DNA of 45,616 bases from an uncultured Corynebacterium sp. (GTDB lineage: Bacteria; Actinomycetota; Actinomycetes; Mycobacteriales; Mycobacteriaceae): assembly GCF_937999985.1 (NCBI RefSeq), contig NZ_CALLDG010000019.1, forward strand, positions 1-45,616, read 5' to 3'. Below, piece by piece: positions 14,332-24,272 of the stretch (position 1 is its first letter; each line of letters starts with the position of its first letter). Position numbers and translations under genes: made by a program. A model generated the notes under the pieces. The model saw only the letters and a program-made list of their open reading frames with translations, was not told the DNA's origin and did no database searches.

Positions 14332-16746
14332 CTAACCCGCCGCCCCGGCCAGTGCCCGCAACAACAACACCGCACCCGCCTTGAACAGCGGATCGTTGCC
14401 ATTGCCGCACTTCGGCGACTGCACGCAAGACGGGCAGCCGGACTCGCACTCGCAGGTCTCCACGGCCTCGGCGGTGGCGGCCATCCACTCGGCAAAGCGC
14501 GCAAAGCCCTGCTCGGCGAAGCCCGCGCCGCCCGCATAGCCGTCGTACACGAACACTGTCGGCAAGCCCGTATCCGCATGCAAAGCGGTGGAAACTCCAC
14601 CAATATCCCAGCGGTCGCACGTCGCAATCAGCGGCAACAGGCCAATCGCCGCATGCTCCGCGGCATGTAACGTCCCCGGCCACGTCGGCTCCGGCAGCCC
14701 CAGATCCAGCAGCACGTCCGGATCCACGGTGTAAGCCACCGCGCGGGTGCGCAGCGATTCCGGCGGCACGTCCAACGGAACGGTCTCCAGGATCTCGCCA
14801 CCCGGCAGACGCTTCCGATAACCGCTGACAGTATGTGAAACCTCCACGTCCACATCCGCCAGCCACACCCCGTCGGAGACCTTGCGTGTCCCCCGCGTGC
14901 GCCGCACTGCAATGTCGGTGTCGCGGATCACCTGGGTGGTGTACTCGGGGAACTCGGGCCGCACCCACGCCACGGATTCCTCCAGGTCCAGCAGCTGCAC
15001 CACGAACGTATCGCCCTGGTGCATGTACACCGCCCCGGTGTGCACGTCCGACGTCGCGCGCGACTGATCCACCGTGCCCAGCAGTCGGCCGGAATCAGCC
15101 TCCACGATCGCCACCTGGGCCGCCGCCCCGCCGCGAATCGATACCTGCGAATGCACCTGCTCCGCCACCTTCAGGTCTGCGAAAATGCCCCGCGGCCTGC
15201 GCTTCAGTGATCCCTGGCGCAGTAGGTGCTCCACCACCCGCTCCGCACGCCAGTGTGCAACCTCCGCCTCGGACAGGGGCTTCTCCGCGGCCGCGCACAC
15301 CACGTGGTCGGCCAGCACGTAGGGGTTCGTCGGGTCGAAAACAGTGTTCTCCACTGGCCGATCCAGCAAAGCCTCCGGGTGGTGCAGAAGGTACGTATCC
15401 ATCGGATCGTCCGCGCCGACCAGCACCACCAGCGCACCTTGCCCGCGCCTGCCCGCGCGCCCGGCCTGCTGCCGGAAGCTGGCGATCGTGCCGGGGAAGC
15501 CGCTGGTCACCACCACATCTAGCCCGCCGACGTCGATGCCCAGCTCCAGTGCATTCGTCGAGGCGATGCCCAGTAGCTCGCCGTTGTCGAAGCGACGCTC
15601 CAGTTCGCGGCGATCCTCCGGGGTGTAGCCCGCGCGATAGGCCGCCACCCGCACAGCATCTGCGCTGCGCCCCAGCGCCGCCAGTTTCTCCGCGGCGGCG
15701 ACGGCCACCACCTCCGCCCCGCGTCGGGAGCGTACGAAAGTCAGCGTCCGCGCGCCCTGAGCGATCGCTAACCCCATCACGTCCGCGGCCTCGGAATTCG
15801 CCGCCCGCCGTACCGGCGCGCCGTTTTCTCCTTCCACGTCCGGCAGGAACCCGGGTTCCCACAGCGCGACAGTCCGCTCGCCCGCGGGCGCCCCGTCACG
15901 GGTCACTGCCACCACCTCTGGCCGCCCCGTCAGCCGGCGCGCATGTGCCGCCGGGTCCACGCTGGTCGCGGACGCCAACACGATCGTCGGAGCCGTCCCG
16001 CACAGCCGCAGCAGCCGCCGCAGCACCATCGCCACGTGCGCGCCGAACACCCCGCGGTACACGTGGCACTCGTCGATCACCACATAGCGCAACGTGCGCA
16101 GCAGCCGGCTCCACGACTGCGGGTTCCCCAGGATCGAGGCGTGCAGCATGTCCGGGTTCGTCACGATCACACGCGCCTGGTCGCGGATCACCCGCCGCGT
16201 CTCGGGCGGAGTGTCGCCATCGTAGGTGGCCACCATGATGTCGTTCAGGTTCGCCGCGCCCGCGCACATCCGCGCCAGCGCCGCCCGCTGGTCCTGCGCC
16301 AGAGCCTTCGTCGGTGCAATATAAAGGGCCGTCGCGGTGCTCGCCGTAGCCAGGTCGCTCAAGGCTGCGAGCTGGTAGCCGAGGCTCTTTCCGGACGCCG
16401 TGCCGGTGGCAACCACCACATCCCGCCCCGCATGTGCGTGGTTCGCGGCCTCCACCTGATGCGACCACGGGGTAGAAATCCCCTGCTCGTGCAGGTATTC
16501 CACCAGAGTCTCGTCGGCCCATTCCGGCCATTTAGCCGTCTGCGACGGGCGGGCGGGGATGGTGCGCGTATGGGTGACGGTGGAGCGCGGAAACTCGGGC
16601 GTCAGATCGGCCAGAAGTTCCTCGCCGAACGACGGGGCCGAACTGTTTGCCGAACTGTTTGCTGGGGTGCCAGCCGGGCCTGGCACAGCGCCCGGAGCCG
16701 AATCTTCGGGCGCGGAGTCTGGGGTAGGGGGCGTGGGGTCGGACAT
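14332..16746 (-). CDS. DEAD/DEAH-box DNA helicase with C-terminal DUF1998 (MrfA/YprA type)
   Basis: An 804-residue superfamily 2 helicase. The N-terminal 40 residues are a low-complexity Pro/Ser/Ala tract. Motif I is GTASGKS (115-121), motif II DECH (225-228), and motif VI QAGRAGRRG lies in the second RecA domain. The C-terminal DUF1998 region carries a cysteine cluster at 765, 767, 771, 774 and 780, the metal-binding feature of MrfA, a 3'-5' helicase for mitomycin-type crosslink repair in Bacillus. The mycobacterial relative is Rv3649, in the same place beside cspA and topA. The start is MSDP at 16746; earlier in-frame codons to 16830 lie in the intergenic region and have no ribosome-binding site. 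Confidence 0.9.
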   Translation of the reverse strand: MSDPTPPTPDSAPEDSAPGAVPGPAGTPANSSANSSAPSFGEELLADLTPEFPRSTVTHTRTIPARPSQTAKWPEWADETLVEYLHEQGISTPWSHQVEAANHAHAGRDVVVATGTASGKSLGYQLAALSDLATASTATALYIAPTKALAQDQRAALARMCAGAANLNDIMVATYDGDTPPETRRVIRDQARVIVTNPDMLHASILGNPQSWSRLLRTLRYVVIDECHVYRGVFGAHVAMVLRRLLRLCGTAPTIVLASATSVDPAAHARRLTGRPEVVAVTRDGAPAGERTVALWEPGFLPDVEGENGAPVRRAANSEAADVMGLAIAQGARTLTFVRSRRGAEVVAVAAAEKLAALGRSADAVRVAAYRAGYTPEDRRELERRFDNGELLGIASTNALELGIDVGGLDVVVTSGFPGTIASFRQQAGRAGRRGQGALVVLVGADDPMDTYLLHHPEALLDRPVENTVFDPTNPYVLADHVVCAAAEKPLSEAEVAHWRAERVVEHLLRQGSLKRRPRGIFADLKVAEQVHSQVSIRGGAAAQVAIVEADSGRLLGTVDQSRATSDVHTGAVYMHQGDTFVVQLLDLEESVAWVRPEFPEYTTQVIRDTDIAVRRTRGTRKVSDGVWLADVDVEVSHTVSGYRKRLPGGEILETVPLDVPPESLRTRAVAYTVDPDVLLDLGLPEPTWPGTLHAAEHAAIGLLPLIATCDRWDIGGVSTALHADTGLPTVFVYDGYAGGAGFAEQGFARFAEWMAATAEAVETCECESGCPSCVQSPKCGNGNDPLFKAGAVLLLRALAGAAG

Positions 16747-17011
16747 TAACGTTAGTTCTAGACCCATTAGGGGGTGGATACAAGTTATTGTCCTGCGGAA
16801 TCCAAACTCGCCCGAATGTTTAACCCGCAACGTGGCAGACTGTCGTGTGGTTATTAAAATCCTCGGAACTTTTCCGCTCGCCTCGGCGTGAGGTGGGGTC
16901 TCGTTGGGTTTTGGGGCCGACTGGGTTGGAAACGAAGTATCTTCCGACCTCGGCGTTTGGTGGTCGCAGAAGACTTGCGCCGGACAGATTCAACAAGATA
17001 GGTAGAAATTC

Positions 17012-17215
17012 ATGGCACAGGGAACCGTCAAGTGGTTCAACGCGGAGAAGGGCTTTGGCTTCATCGCCCCGGACGACGGATCTTCCGACGTCTTCGTCCA
17101 CTACTCTGAAATCCAGGGCAGCGGCTTCCGCACCCTGGAGGAGAACCAGAAGGTCGAGTTCGAGATCGGCGAGGGCGCCAAGGGACCGCAGGCCCAAAAC
17201 GTCACGGCTCTTTAA
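17012..17215 (+). CDS. cspA: Cold-shock protein CspA
   Basis: A 67-residue single cold-shock domain, the usual length. RNP1 KGFGFI is at residues 15-20 and RNP2 VFVHYS at 27-32. It binds single-stranded RNA and DNA and prevents mRNA secondary structure. The ATG at 17012 follows a GATAGGTAG element. The upstream 180 bases, shared with the divergent helicase, contain a 9-base direct repeat CCTCGGCGT (16881 and 16948) and could hold a long cold-responsive 5' leader. A compact terminator overlaps the stop codon. Synteny with helicase and topA is conserved in actinobacteria (Rv3648c). Confidence 0.96.
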   Translation: MAQGTVKWFNAEKGFGFIAPDDGSSDVFVHYSEIQGSGFRTLEENQKVEFEIGEGAKGPQAQNVTAL

Positions 17216-17230
17216 AACCCACAGGGTTTT
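17214..17230 (+). terminator. Intrinsic terminator of cspA
   Basis: AAAACCC (17214-17220), a three-base loop ACA and GGGTTTT (17224-17230) form a perfect hairpin whose right arm ends in four Ts, immediately at the cspA stop. A second weaker inverted repeat, AAGCCCCC (17234-17241) with GGGGGCTT (17267-17274), follows and may act as a backup. Confidence 0.75.
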
Positions 17231-17439
17231 AGCAAGCCCCCTCCGCGGTGCACCTCGCGCCCCGGCGGGGGCTTCGCCGGTTAAGGTCGCGCCCACCCCG
17301 GTTGCAAATAAATTGCGCAAACCGCGTACTGTCGCTTAGAAATGCGTAAGTGGCCCCCGGAAAGAACCATTGCCATAAACCTGTATAAACAATGGCACCC
17401 GGCAAACTTAAAATTTTGAAGGATGTGTGAAATCAACCG

Positions 17440-20400
17440 ATGGCAAACGATGACGTCAAACGTCTAGTGATCGTTGAGTCGGCGACGAAGGCCAAGAAGA
17501 TCGCCCCGATCCTGGGGCCGAACTACATCGTCGAGGCTTCCGTCGGGCACATCCGTGACCTCCCCCGGGGCGCGGCAGACGTACCGGCCAAGTATAAGAA
17601 GGAGCCATGGGCGCGTCTGGGCGTCAACGTCGATAAAGATTTCGAGGCGCTCTACGTCGTCAGCCCGGACAAGAAAAAGAAGGTCTCCGACTTAAAGGCC
17701 AAGCTCAAGCAGGTCGATGAGCTGTACCTGGCGACTGACCCCGACCGTGAGGGTGAGGCTATCGCGTGGCACCTGCTTGAGGTGCTGAAGCCGAAGGTGC
17801 CGGTGCGTCGCATGGTGTTCCACGAGATCACGAAGAACGCCATCCTCGAGGCCGCGCAGAACACCCGCGAGCTCGATTACGACCTGGTCGATGCGCAGGA
17901 ATCCCGCCGCGTGCTGGATCGCCTGTACGGCTACGAGGTCTCCCCGGTGCTGTGGAAGAAGGTCATGCCGCGCCTATCTGCCGGCCGCGTGCAGTCCGTA
18001 GCCACCCGCGTGATCGTGGAGCGCGAGCGCGAGCGCATGAAGTTCGTCGCCGCGGAGTACTGGGACTTGAGCGCCACGTTCGGCGTGGTAGATGCTGTTT
18101 CTTCTTCTCTTGATGACGCCGCCCCGGACTCCTTTGAAGCACGGCTGGCAACGGTCGCTGGCAAGCGCGTGGCTCAGGGCCGTGACTTCGGCGACGACGG
18201 CAAGCTGAAGGCCAGCGCAAAGGACACATTCGTGCTGGATGGTGCGAAGGCGAAGTCCCTGGCCGATGGGCTGCAGGGCCAGGAGTTCGCCGTGACGGCC
18301 GTGGAAGAAAAGCCCTACACCCGCCGCCCGTATCCGCCGTTTATGACCTCCACCCTGCAGCAGGAGGCCGGCCGCAAGCTCCGCTTCACCTCGGAGCGCA
18401 CGATGCGCATTGCGCAGCGCCTGTACGAAAACGGCCACATTACTTATATGCGTACCGACTCGACCACCCTGTCGACCGCCGGTATTGAGGCCGCCCGCAA
18501 GCAGGCCAAGGAGCTCTACGGTGCGAAGTTCGTGGCCGACGGCCCGCGCCAGTATTCTCGCAAGGTGAAGAACTCGCAGGAGGCTCACGAGGCGATCCGC
18601 CCGGCGGGCGAGACCTTCCAGACCCCCGGCCAGCTGAGCAACCAGCTGGATGCCGAGGAGTTCAAGCTCTACGAGCTGATTTGGCAGCGCACCGTGGCCT
18701 CCCAGATGGCCGACGCGAAGGGCCAGTCCATGAAGCTCACCGTCGCCGGCGACGCAAAGTCGGGAGAGACCTGTGAATTCACCGCAACCGGCCGCACCCT
18801 GACCTTCCCGGGCTTCCTGAAGGCATACGTGGAGGTCAGCCGCACCGCCGACGGCCGCGACGTCGCTGATAACGCGGAGAAGCGCCTGCCGCAGCTCACC
18901 AAGGGCGACGAGCTGAACGCGCGCGACGTGGCCGCCGACGGCCACTCGACGAACCCGCCGGCTCGCTACACGGAGGCCTCGCTGGTGAAGAAGATGGAGG
19001 AGATGGGCATTGGTCGCCCATCGACCTACGCTTCCATCATCCGCACCATCCAGGACCGCGGCTACGTGCTGCCGCGCGGCAACGCGCTAGTGCCCTCGTG
19101 GGTGGCCTTCGCCGTAATCGGCCTGCTGGAGCAAAACTTTGGCGCGCTGGTGGACTACGATTTCACCTCCGCGATGGAGGACGAACTGGACGCCATCGCC
19201 GCGGGCGATCAGGATCGAGTGAATTGGCTGAAGGGCTTCTACTTCGGCGATAGCTCCCGCCCGGAGGCCCCGGGTGCGGTCGTGCCTCGCCTGGGTGGAT
19301 TGAAGCACATCGTGGGCGACAACCTGGAGCAGATCGACGCCCGCCGGGTGAACTCCCTGCACATCTTCGATGATGAGAACGGCGTGCCGATCGTCGTCCG
19401 TGTGGGTCGCTACGGCCCCTACCTGGAGCGCATTAAGCCGGTGCCGGCAGGGGCGCCGGAGGGCACCGAGCCGGAGGTGCAGCGCGCCAACCTGCCGGAA
19501 TCCATGACCCCGGACGGACTGACCCTGGAGGTGGCCGAGAAGCTCTTCGCCACCCCGCAGGGCGGCCGAGAGCTGGGCACCAACCCGGCCAACGGGCGCA
19601 CCATCGTCGCCCGCGAGGGACGCTACGGCCCCTACGTCACCGAGGTGCTCGGCGAGGACGAGGAATCCCGCGTGGCCGAGGAGGCCGTGAAGGTGTGGGA
19701 GGCCGAGCGCGACGAGCAGGATCGCGAGCGCGAGGCGGAGGGCAAGAAGCCGCTGAGTCGCGAGACGAAGACCGCGCAAGCGCAGAAGGAAAAGCGCGTC
19801 AAGCAGATCGTCGAGGAGACGCTGAAGCCCAAGACCGCCAGCCTGTTCAGCGGCATGGAGCCAGCCAGTGTGACGCTGGAAGAGGCCCTGAAGCTCATGA
19901 GCCTGCCGCGCGAGGTGGGCGTCGACCCGAGCGACAACGAGGTGATCACCGCCCAGAACGGCCGCTACGGCCCCTACCTCAAGAAGGGCAAGGACTCCCG
20001 TTCGCTGGCCAACGAGGAGCAGATCTTCACGATCACCCTCGACGAGGCTCGGCGCATCTACGCCGAGCCGAAGCGCCGTGGTCGCGCAGCCGCGCAGCCG
20101 CCGCTGAAGCAGCTGGGTGATAACGACGTGTCCGGCAAGCCGATGTCCGTCAAGGACGGCCGCTTCGGTGCGTATGTCACGGATGGCACCACCAATGCCT
20201 CCCTGCGCAAGGGTGATACCCCGGAGACGATGACGGACGCCCGCGCGAACGAGCTGCTGTCGGAGCGGCGCGCCAAGCAGGCAGCCGAGGGCTCGGCACC
20301 TGCGAAGTCGAGCCGCAAGGCCGCGAAGAAGTCGGCCAAGAAAACGACGAAGAAAACGACCAAGAAGGCCGCAAAGAAGTCGACGAAGAAGACCGCCAAG

Positions 20401-20445
20401 AAGCCGCCGACGCTGACCAAGCGCACGGTGAAGAAGTCTCGCTAA
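17440..20445 (+). CDS. topA: DNA topoisomerase I
   Basis: A 1001-residue type IA topoisomerase relaxing negative supercoils. The TOPRIM domain occupies about 8-135 with the acidic DPDREGEA motif. The catalytic tyrosine is Tyr 336 in HITYMRTDST. Instead of zinc fingers the C-terminal part has repeated actinobacterial modules with GRYGPY-type motifs (three clear copies plus a GRFGAY variant), then a Lys/Ala/Thr-rich tail from about 950 that binds DNA and raises processivity. A dispersed GGCGTCA element lies at 18114 in a poorly conserved loop (SSSLDDAAPDS). The gene follows cspA with its own leader. Identification is certain. Confidence 0.98.
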   Translation: MANDDVKRLVIVESATKAKKIAPILGPNYIVEASVGHIRDLPRGAADVPAKYKKEPWARLGVNVDKDFEALYVVSPDKKKKVSDLKAKLKQVDELYLATDPDREGEAIAWHLLEVLKPKVPVRRMVFHEITKNAILEAAQNTRELDYDLVDAQESRRVLDRLYGYEVSPVLWKKVMPRLSAGRVQSVATRVIVERERERMKFVAAEYWDLSATFGVVDAVSSSLDDAAPDSFEARLATVAGKRVAQGRDFGDDGKLKASAKDTFVLDGAKAKSLADGLQGQEFAVTAVEEKPYTRRPYPPFMTSTLQQEAGRKLRFTSERTMRIAQRLYENGHITYMRTDSTTLSTAGIEAARKQAKELYGAKFVADGPRQYSRKVKNSQEAHEAIRPAGETFQTPGQLSNQLDAEEFKLYELIWQRTVASQMADAKGQSMKLTVAGDAKSGETCEFTATGRTLTFPGFLKAYVEVSRTADGRDVADNAEKRLPQLTKGDELNARDVAADGHSTNPPARYTEASLVKKMEEMGIGRPSTYASIIRTIQDRGYVLPRGNALVPSWVAFAVIGLLEQNFGALVDYDFTSAMEDELDAIAAGDQDRVNWLKGFYFGDSSRPEAPGAVVPRLGGLKHIVGDNLEQIDARRVNSLHIFDDENGVPIVVRVGRYGPYLERIKPVPAGAPEGTEPEVQRANLPESMTPDGLTLEVAEKLFATPQGGRELGTNPANGRTIVAREGRYGPYVTEVLGEDEESRVAEEAVKVWEAERDEQDREREAEGKKPLSRETKTAQAQKEKRVKQIVEETLKPKTASLFSGMEPASVTLEEALKLMSLPREVGVDPSDNEVITAQNGRYGPYLKKGKDSRSLANEEQIFTITLDEARRIYAEPKRRGRAAAQPPLKQLGDNDVSGKPMSVKDGRFGAYVTDGTTNASLRKGDTPETMTDARANELLSERRAKQAAEGSAPAKSSRKAAKKSAKKTTKKTTKKAAKKSTKKTAKKPPTLTKRTVKKSR

Positions 20446-20473
20446 ATCGCCCTTACTTTTGGGTGGGAACTGA

Positions 20474-20486
20474 TACGTTCATAAGC
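20474..20486 (+). promoter_or_regulatory. Minus-10 element for the CoA-transferase gene
   Basis: TACGTT at 20474-20479 is separated by seven bases from the ATG at 20487, with no ribosome-binding site, as expected for leaderless transcription. Confidence 0.35.
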
Positions 20487-21389
20487 ATGAACCAGCTCCC
20501 GAACTTCACCGTCGTCACTCTGGCTCCGAACCTGCCCGGTCCCGTCGCCGCCAAGCGCCTGCATGAGCTCGGAGGCACCGTAATCAAGGTCGAAGGCCCC
20601 GGCAAGGCCGCCGACCCCATGCGCCTGTACTGCGAGCCCTACTACCAGCACCTGGTGGAGGGCCAGGAGGTGCGCAGCATCGACCTGAAGCAGGAATCTG
20701 GCCTGCAGGAACTACACGAACTGCTGGCAGAGGCGGATCTGCTGCTCACCAGCTCCCGTCCGGCCTCGCTGCAGCGTCTGGGGCTCGGCTGGGAAGACCT
20801 CCACGCACGCTACCCGTCCCTGGCGCAGGTGGCGATCGTCGGCCACTCCGGCGAGCACGTCGACGTCGCCGGCCACGACCTAACCTATGAAGCACACGCA
20901 GGCACCCTTTCCTTCAACGGCGATGAGCCCGTCATGCCTGTAGTTCCCATCGCCGACCTGGCGGGCGCAGAACGCGCCGTCTCGCAGGCGCTGGCAGCCC
21001 TGTGGCAGGCTAGCGCCACCGGCCAGGGCAGCTACCACGAGGTCGCCCTGGCGGACATGGCCACGGAGTTCGCCACGCCCGCCCGCTTCCGCCTGACCGG
21101 CCCGGACACGCTGCTGGGTGGCCTGCTGCCGGGCTACGGCCTCTACCGGGCCGAGTGTGGGGGCTGGGTGGCTATCGCCGCGCTGGAACCGCACTTCTTC
21201 GTCGGCCTCATCGAGGCGCTGCACGCCGAAGGCCTGCTGCCGGAAGGCACCACGGCCGAGCAGCTGCAATCCAAGGGGATCACCGCCGAGCAGCTGGCCG
21301 CGGCAGTGGGGCAGAAGACGGCGGCGTGGTGGGACGAGGTGGCGTCGAAAAGAAACCTCCCCATCGCCGCAGTACGGCGCGGAGCCTAA
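20487..21389 (+). CDS. Family III CoA-transferase / 2-methylacyl-CoA racemase-like protein
   Basis: A 300-residue CaiB/BaiF-type protein. The N-terminus LAPNLPGPVAAKRLHELG and VIKVEGP (33-39) are the family's CoA-binding start, and Asp 131 in GHDLTYEAHAGTLS matches the catalytic aspartate position that forms the acyl anhydride or shuttles a proton. It is short for the family (usually about 360-430), lacking much of the C-terminal half, and is closest in layout to alpha-methylacyl-CoA racemases. Its substrate may be a branched acyl-CoA from lipid breakdown. The start at 20487 is preferred to 20463 because of the minus-10 placement. It ends tail-to-tail with the cyclase gene, the two stops overlapping at 21386-21389. 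Confidence 0.8.
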   Translation: MNQLPNFTVVTLAPNLPGPVAAKRLHELGGTVIKVEGPGKAADPMRLYCEPYYQHLVEGQEVRSIDLKQESGLQELHELLAEADLLLTSSRPASLQRLGLGWEDLHARYPSLAQVAIVGHSGEHVDVAGHDLTYEAHAGTLSFNGDEPVMPVVPIADLAGAERAVSQALAALWQASATGQGSYHEVALADMATEFATPARFRLTGPDTLLGGLLPGYGLYRAECGGWVAIAALEPHFFVGLIEALHAEGLLPEGTTAEQLQSKGITAEQLAAAVGQKTAAWWDEVASKRNLPIAAVRRGA

Positions 21390-22918
21390 GCCTCCGAACG
21401 GTCGGCCAAGGTCGCGCGGATGGGGCGGGCAATCTGCGTCATCTCGCGGCGGCCGCGCAGCTCCACGGACTTCATCATGGTCCAGCGGGCCTGCTCGGCC
21501 TCGTTAGCCGCACGCAGGGTCGCGGCACTGGTCAGCACCTGCCCGGGGGTCTTCTTCGCCAAATCCGTCAGGCGAGCGGCCTGGTTTACAGCGTCACCGA
21601 TGACGGTGTACTCGAAGCGATCCTTCGCGCCGATGTGGCCCGCGACGACGGACCCGGCGGCCACGCCGACTCCCGCCGCGAACTCCAGCCCCTGCAGCTT
21701 CGCCTTCAGCTCGCGGGCAGCGGCCAGGGCGTGGCCGGCCACATCGTCCAGCGGCAGAGGTGCACCGAACACAGCCAGCGCGGCATCGCCCTCGAACTTG
21801 TTAATGATGCCCTTGTTGGCATGCACGACCTCCACCACGCGGTCGAAGAACTCGTTGAGGGCCTTCACCACGTGCTGCGGTTCCTTCTCCGTGGCAAACC
21901 CGGTGGAGCCGATCACGTCCACGAAGAGCACGGCCACGTGCCGCGTTTCGCCGCCTAGCTCCGGCTTTTCCTCCAGCGCGCGGCGGGCAACCTCGGTGCC
22001 GACGTAACGGCCGAAGAGATCCGAGACCCGCTGGCGCTCCTGCAAACCGCGCATCATCTCGTTGAAGCCGGCCTGCAGCACGCCGATCTCCGAAGAGTCG
22101 TAGATCCGCACGTCCGTGTTCACCTTGCCGCGGCGCACGCGGTTGATGGCGTATTGCAGTTCGCGGATCGGGTCGGCCACAGCCATGGAGAACAACATGG
22201 TTCCCATGAAGCCGGTCAGCAGAGTGGTCAGTGCCAGCGCCAGCATTGCCGGAATGATGCCGCCGGAGTCTTCTGGGTAGAACTCGGTGGCCGCAGCGAA
22301 GAGCAGCAGTACCATGCCCAGCACGGGCACGGCGGAGGTCAGCGCCCACGTCGTCATCAGGCGGTGCGAAAGAGGGGAGAGTCGCGAGTGGTCCGGTGCG
22401 CCCTTGGCCAGCGCCTTCGCGGCGACCGGGCGCACCAGGCGCTCGGCCTCCATGTACGTCATCAGGCTCACCATCATGCCGCCGAGCGTGGCCGTCACGC
22501 CGACGGTTATGCCCCACTCAGTGCTATGCCTCCAGGCCACGACGGTGAACAGCACCACCCCGATGCCCCACAGCACAATGCCCGTGATTGTCTGCAGCAA
22601 CGGAATGCGCAGCACCAGGTCGCGCACCATGTTCGGGTCGTAGGCCTGCGGCGTGCGCTGCCAGCGCAGCACGGGGGCGAAGAAGTACAACGTCATCGCG
22701 ATGCCGGCGACCACAGCCACCCCGAAGTAGATCAGGTACAGCGAGGCGATGGTGGTATCCGGGCTCGTCAGCTCGCGCGCGGCGGGCAGGGGGATGAAGA
22801 AGCGAAGGAACGTCGCCACGGCGGTTGCGCCGATGACGTTCGTGGCCAGAACGGTTGCTGCGTACAGGGGCCAGGAGGTTCCCCAGGCCCACGAGAGGTA
22901 GCGCAGCAGTTGTTTCAT
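21386..22918 (-). CDS. cyaB: Membrane-bound class III adenylate cyclase
   Basis: A 510-residue cyclase that makes cAMP. The N-terminal 250 residues contain about six membrane segments, followed by a HAMP linker (about 245-297) and the catalytic domain (325-500). Metal-binding aspartates are Asp 334 in VLFVDVIGSTG and Asp 378 in NKFEGDA; Lys 374 is the adenine-specifying lysine, and the DAVNQAARL segment carries the transition-state Asn and Arg. It is the relative of Rv3645 and of C. glutamicum CyaB, the main cAMP source for GlxR in that species. Six membrane spans suggest control by a membrane or lipid signal. Confidence 0.93.
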   Translation of the reverse strand: MKQLLRYLSWAWGTSWPLYAATVLATNVIGATAVATFLRFFIPLPAARELTSPDTTIASLYLIYFGVAVVAGIAMTLYFFAPVLRWQRTPQAYDPNMVRDLVLRIPLLQTITGIVLWGIGVVLFTVVAWRHSTEWGITVGVTATLGGMMVSLMTYMEAERLVRPVAAKALAKGAPDHSRLSPLSHRLMTTWALTSAVPVLGMVLLLFAAATEFYPEDSGGIIPAMLALALTTLLTGFMGTMLFSMAVADPIRELQYAINRVRRGKVNTDVRIYDSSEIGVLQAGFNEMMRGLQERQRVSDLFGRYVGTEVARRALEEKPELGGETRHVAVLFVDVIGSTGFATEKEPQHVVKALNEFFDRVVEVVHANKGIINKFEGDAALAVFGAPLPLDDVAGHALAAARELKAKLQGLEFAAGVGVAAGSVVAGHIGAKDRFEYTVIGDAVNQAARLTDLAKKTPGQVLTSAATLRAANEAEQARWTMMKSVELRGRREMTQIARPIRATLADRSEA

Positions 22919-22980
22919 GCCCTTCAGATTAACTCACGCCGCCCCGCGCCGGGTGCGTCTGCCCTGTCCTCGTGGATAGC

Positions 22981-22994
22981 TACACTGAGTAACC
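22981..22994 (+). promoter_or_regulatory. Minus-10 element for holB
   Basis: TACACT at 22981-22986 lies eight bases before the ATG at 22995 with no ribosome-binding site, consistent with a leaderless mRNA. Confidence 0.4.
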
Positions 22995-24242
22995 ATGACG
23001 GAAACCACGCCGGCCGCCACAACGGCCACCACTCCGGCCGCCGCCGAAGACGCGCCAGGGGTTTTCGGGCGCATCACCGCGGAATCTGTCCGCCGTCCGC
23101 TGCAAAGGGCGGTGGAGGATCCGCAGGCGATGACCCACTCGTGGCTGTTTACCGGCCCGCCTGGCTCGGGACGATCCATCGCGGCGAAGGTCTTCGCCAC
23201 CGCGTTGGTGTGCCCGCACGGCGGCTGCGGCGAGTGCGACCAGTGCCGTAGCGCCGCCGCGGGCACGCACCCGGACATCCTGTGGGTCTCCACCACGGGC
23301 GTGGTACTGACGGTCGACGAGATCCGTGGTGCCATCCACGAGGCCGCAAACATGCCCACCGTCGCCCGCTGGCGCGTGGTGGTTGTGGAAGATGCCGACC
23401 GCCTGAACGATGCCGCCGCCAACGCTTTGCTGAAGTCCGTCGAGGAGCCGCCCGCCCGCACCGTCTTCCTGCTGTGCGCACCCTCGACCGACCCTTCGGA
23501 TATTGCGATCACCCTGCGGTCGCGCTGCCGCCACGTGTATGTGCCGACTCCCTCGCCGGCGGCGGTCAAGGGGGTTTTGCTTAGTGACGCCACCTTAAGC
23601 CTCAATGAAACCCAAGCCCAGTGGGCCGCCGACGTCTCGGCCGGACACATTGGAAGGGCTCGCCACCTGGCCAGCGACGAGGCCGCCCGTACTAAACGCG
23701 CCACCGCGCTGAAGCTGCCGCAGCTGGTGTACGAACCCAACGCACTGTACCGCTTCACCTCCGAGCTGGTGAAGAAAGCCGAGGAGGAGGCCGCTAGCGA
23801 GCTGGAAAAGCTGGATAAGCGGGAGCGTGAGGAACTGGAGAGTAGCCTCGGCGTGGGCGCGAAAGGCAAGGGTGCTGCAAAGGCCCAGCGGGGGGCGTCC
23901 GGAAGAATGAAAGAGCTAGAAAAAGAACAGAAGAACCGGCGCACCAGAAGAACTCGCGACTCGCTTGACCTGGCGCTGATCGACATTGCCGGGCTGTACC
24001 GCGACGCGATGCTGCAGGCCGCGGGTGCGGTGGATAGCGATGGCGTGCCGGTCGGCGGCCACCAGCACCCGGACATGGCGGCGACGTCGAAGGAACTAGC
24101 GCGGCGTAATAGTGCGTCGGCTCTGGTGAGCTGCATAGATGCTGTGATGGAGTGCCGCGAGGTGCTGGGGTACAACGTGCGGCCGGAGGTGGCGCTGGAT
24201 GCGATGGCCGGGCGCCTGCAACAGTGCTGTGGGGTGGCCTAG
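22995..24242 (+). CDS. holB: DNA polymerase III delta-prime subunit
   Basis: A 415-residue clamp-loader subunit. The P-loop region GPPGSGRS (54-61) has arginine in place of lysine, as expected for delta-prime, which does not hydrolyse ATP. The zinc module has Cys 73, 78, 81 and 84. VVVEDADRLNDAAANALLKSVEEP follows the RFC/DnaX pattern with the conserved ALLK(S/T)xEEP. A charged Lys/Glu-rich region at about 255-320 is an actinobacterial insertion. A dispersed GGCGTCA-type element lies at 23585 inside a weakly conserved loop. It is the Rv3644c position next to the cyclase gene, which is divergent. Confidence 0.94.
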   Translation: MTETTPAATTATTPAAAEDAPGVFGRITAESVRRPLQRAVEDPQAMTHSWLFTGPPGSGRSIAAKVFATALVCPHGGCGECDQCRSAAAGTHPDILWVSTTGVVLTVDEIRGAIHEAANMPTVARWRVVVVEDADRLNDAAANALLKSVEEPPARTVFLLCAPSTDPSDIAITLRSRCRHVYVPTPSPAAVKGVLLSDATLSLNETQAQWAADVSAGHIGRARHLASDEAARTKRATALKLPQLVYEPNALYRFTSELVKKAEEEAASELEKLDKREREELESSLGVGAKGKGAAKAQRGASGRMKELEKEQKNRRTRRTRDSLDLALIDIAGLYRDAMLQAAGAVDSDGVPVGGHQHPDMAATSKELARRNSASALVSCIDAVMECREVLGYNVRPEVALDAMAGRLQQCCGVA

Positions 24243-24272
24243 CGGGTATCCGGGCTAACCCCAGATGGCGTT

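Noticed and set aside
12871..14670. 599-codon open frame on the plus strand across the lipase gene
   Set aside because: Antisense shadow of a GC-rich gene with strong codon bias; protein is His/Arg/Gly-rich with no family pattern, and the minus-strand lipase has a signal peptide and full catalytic triad.
14835..16238. 467-codon plus-strand open frame opposite the helicase
   Set aside because: Pro/Arg/Ser-rich low-information translation, fully inside a well-identified helicase gene.
23154..23178. Damaged P-loop in the polymerase delta-prime subunit (Lys to Arg)
   Set aside because: Delta-prime subunits normally do not hydrolyse ATP, so the change is expected for the family.
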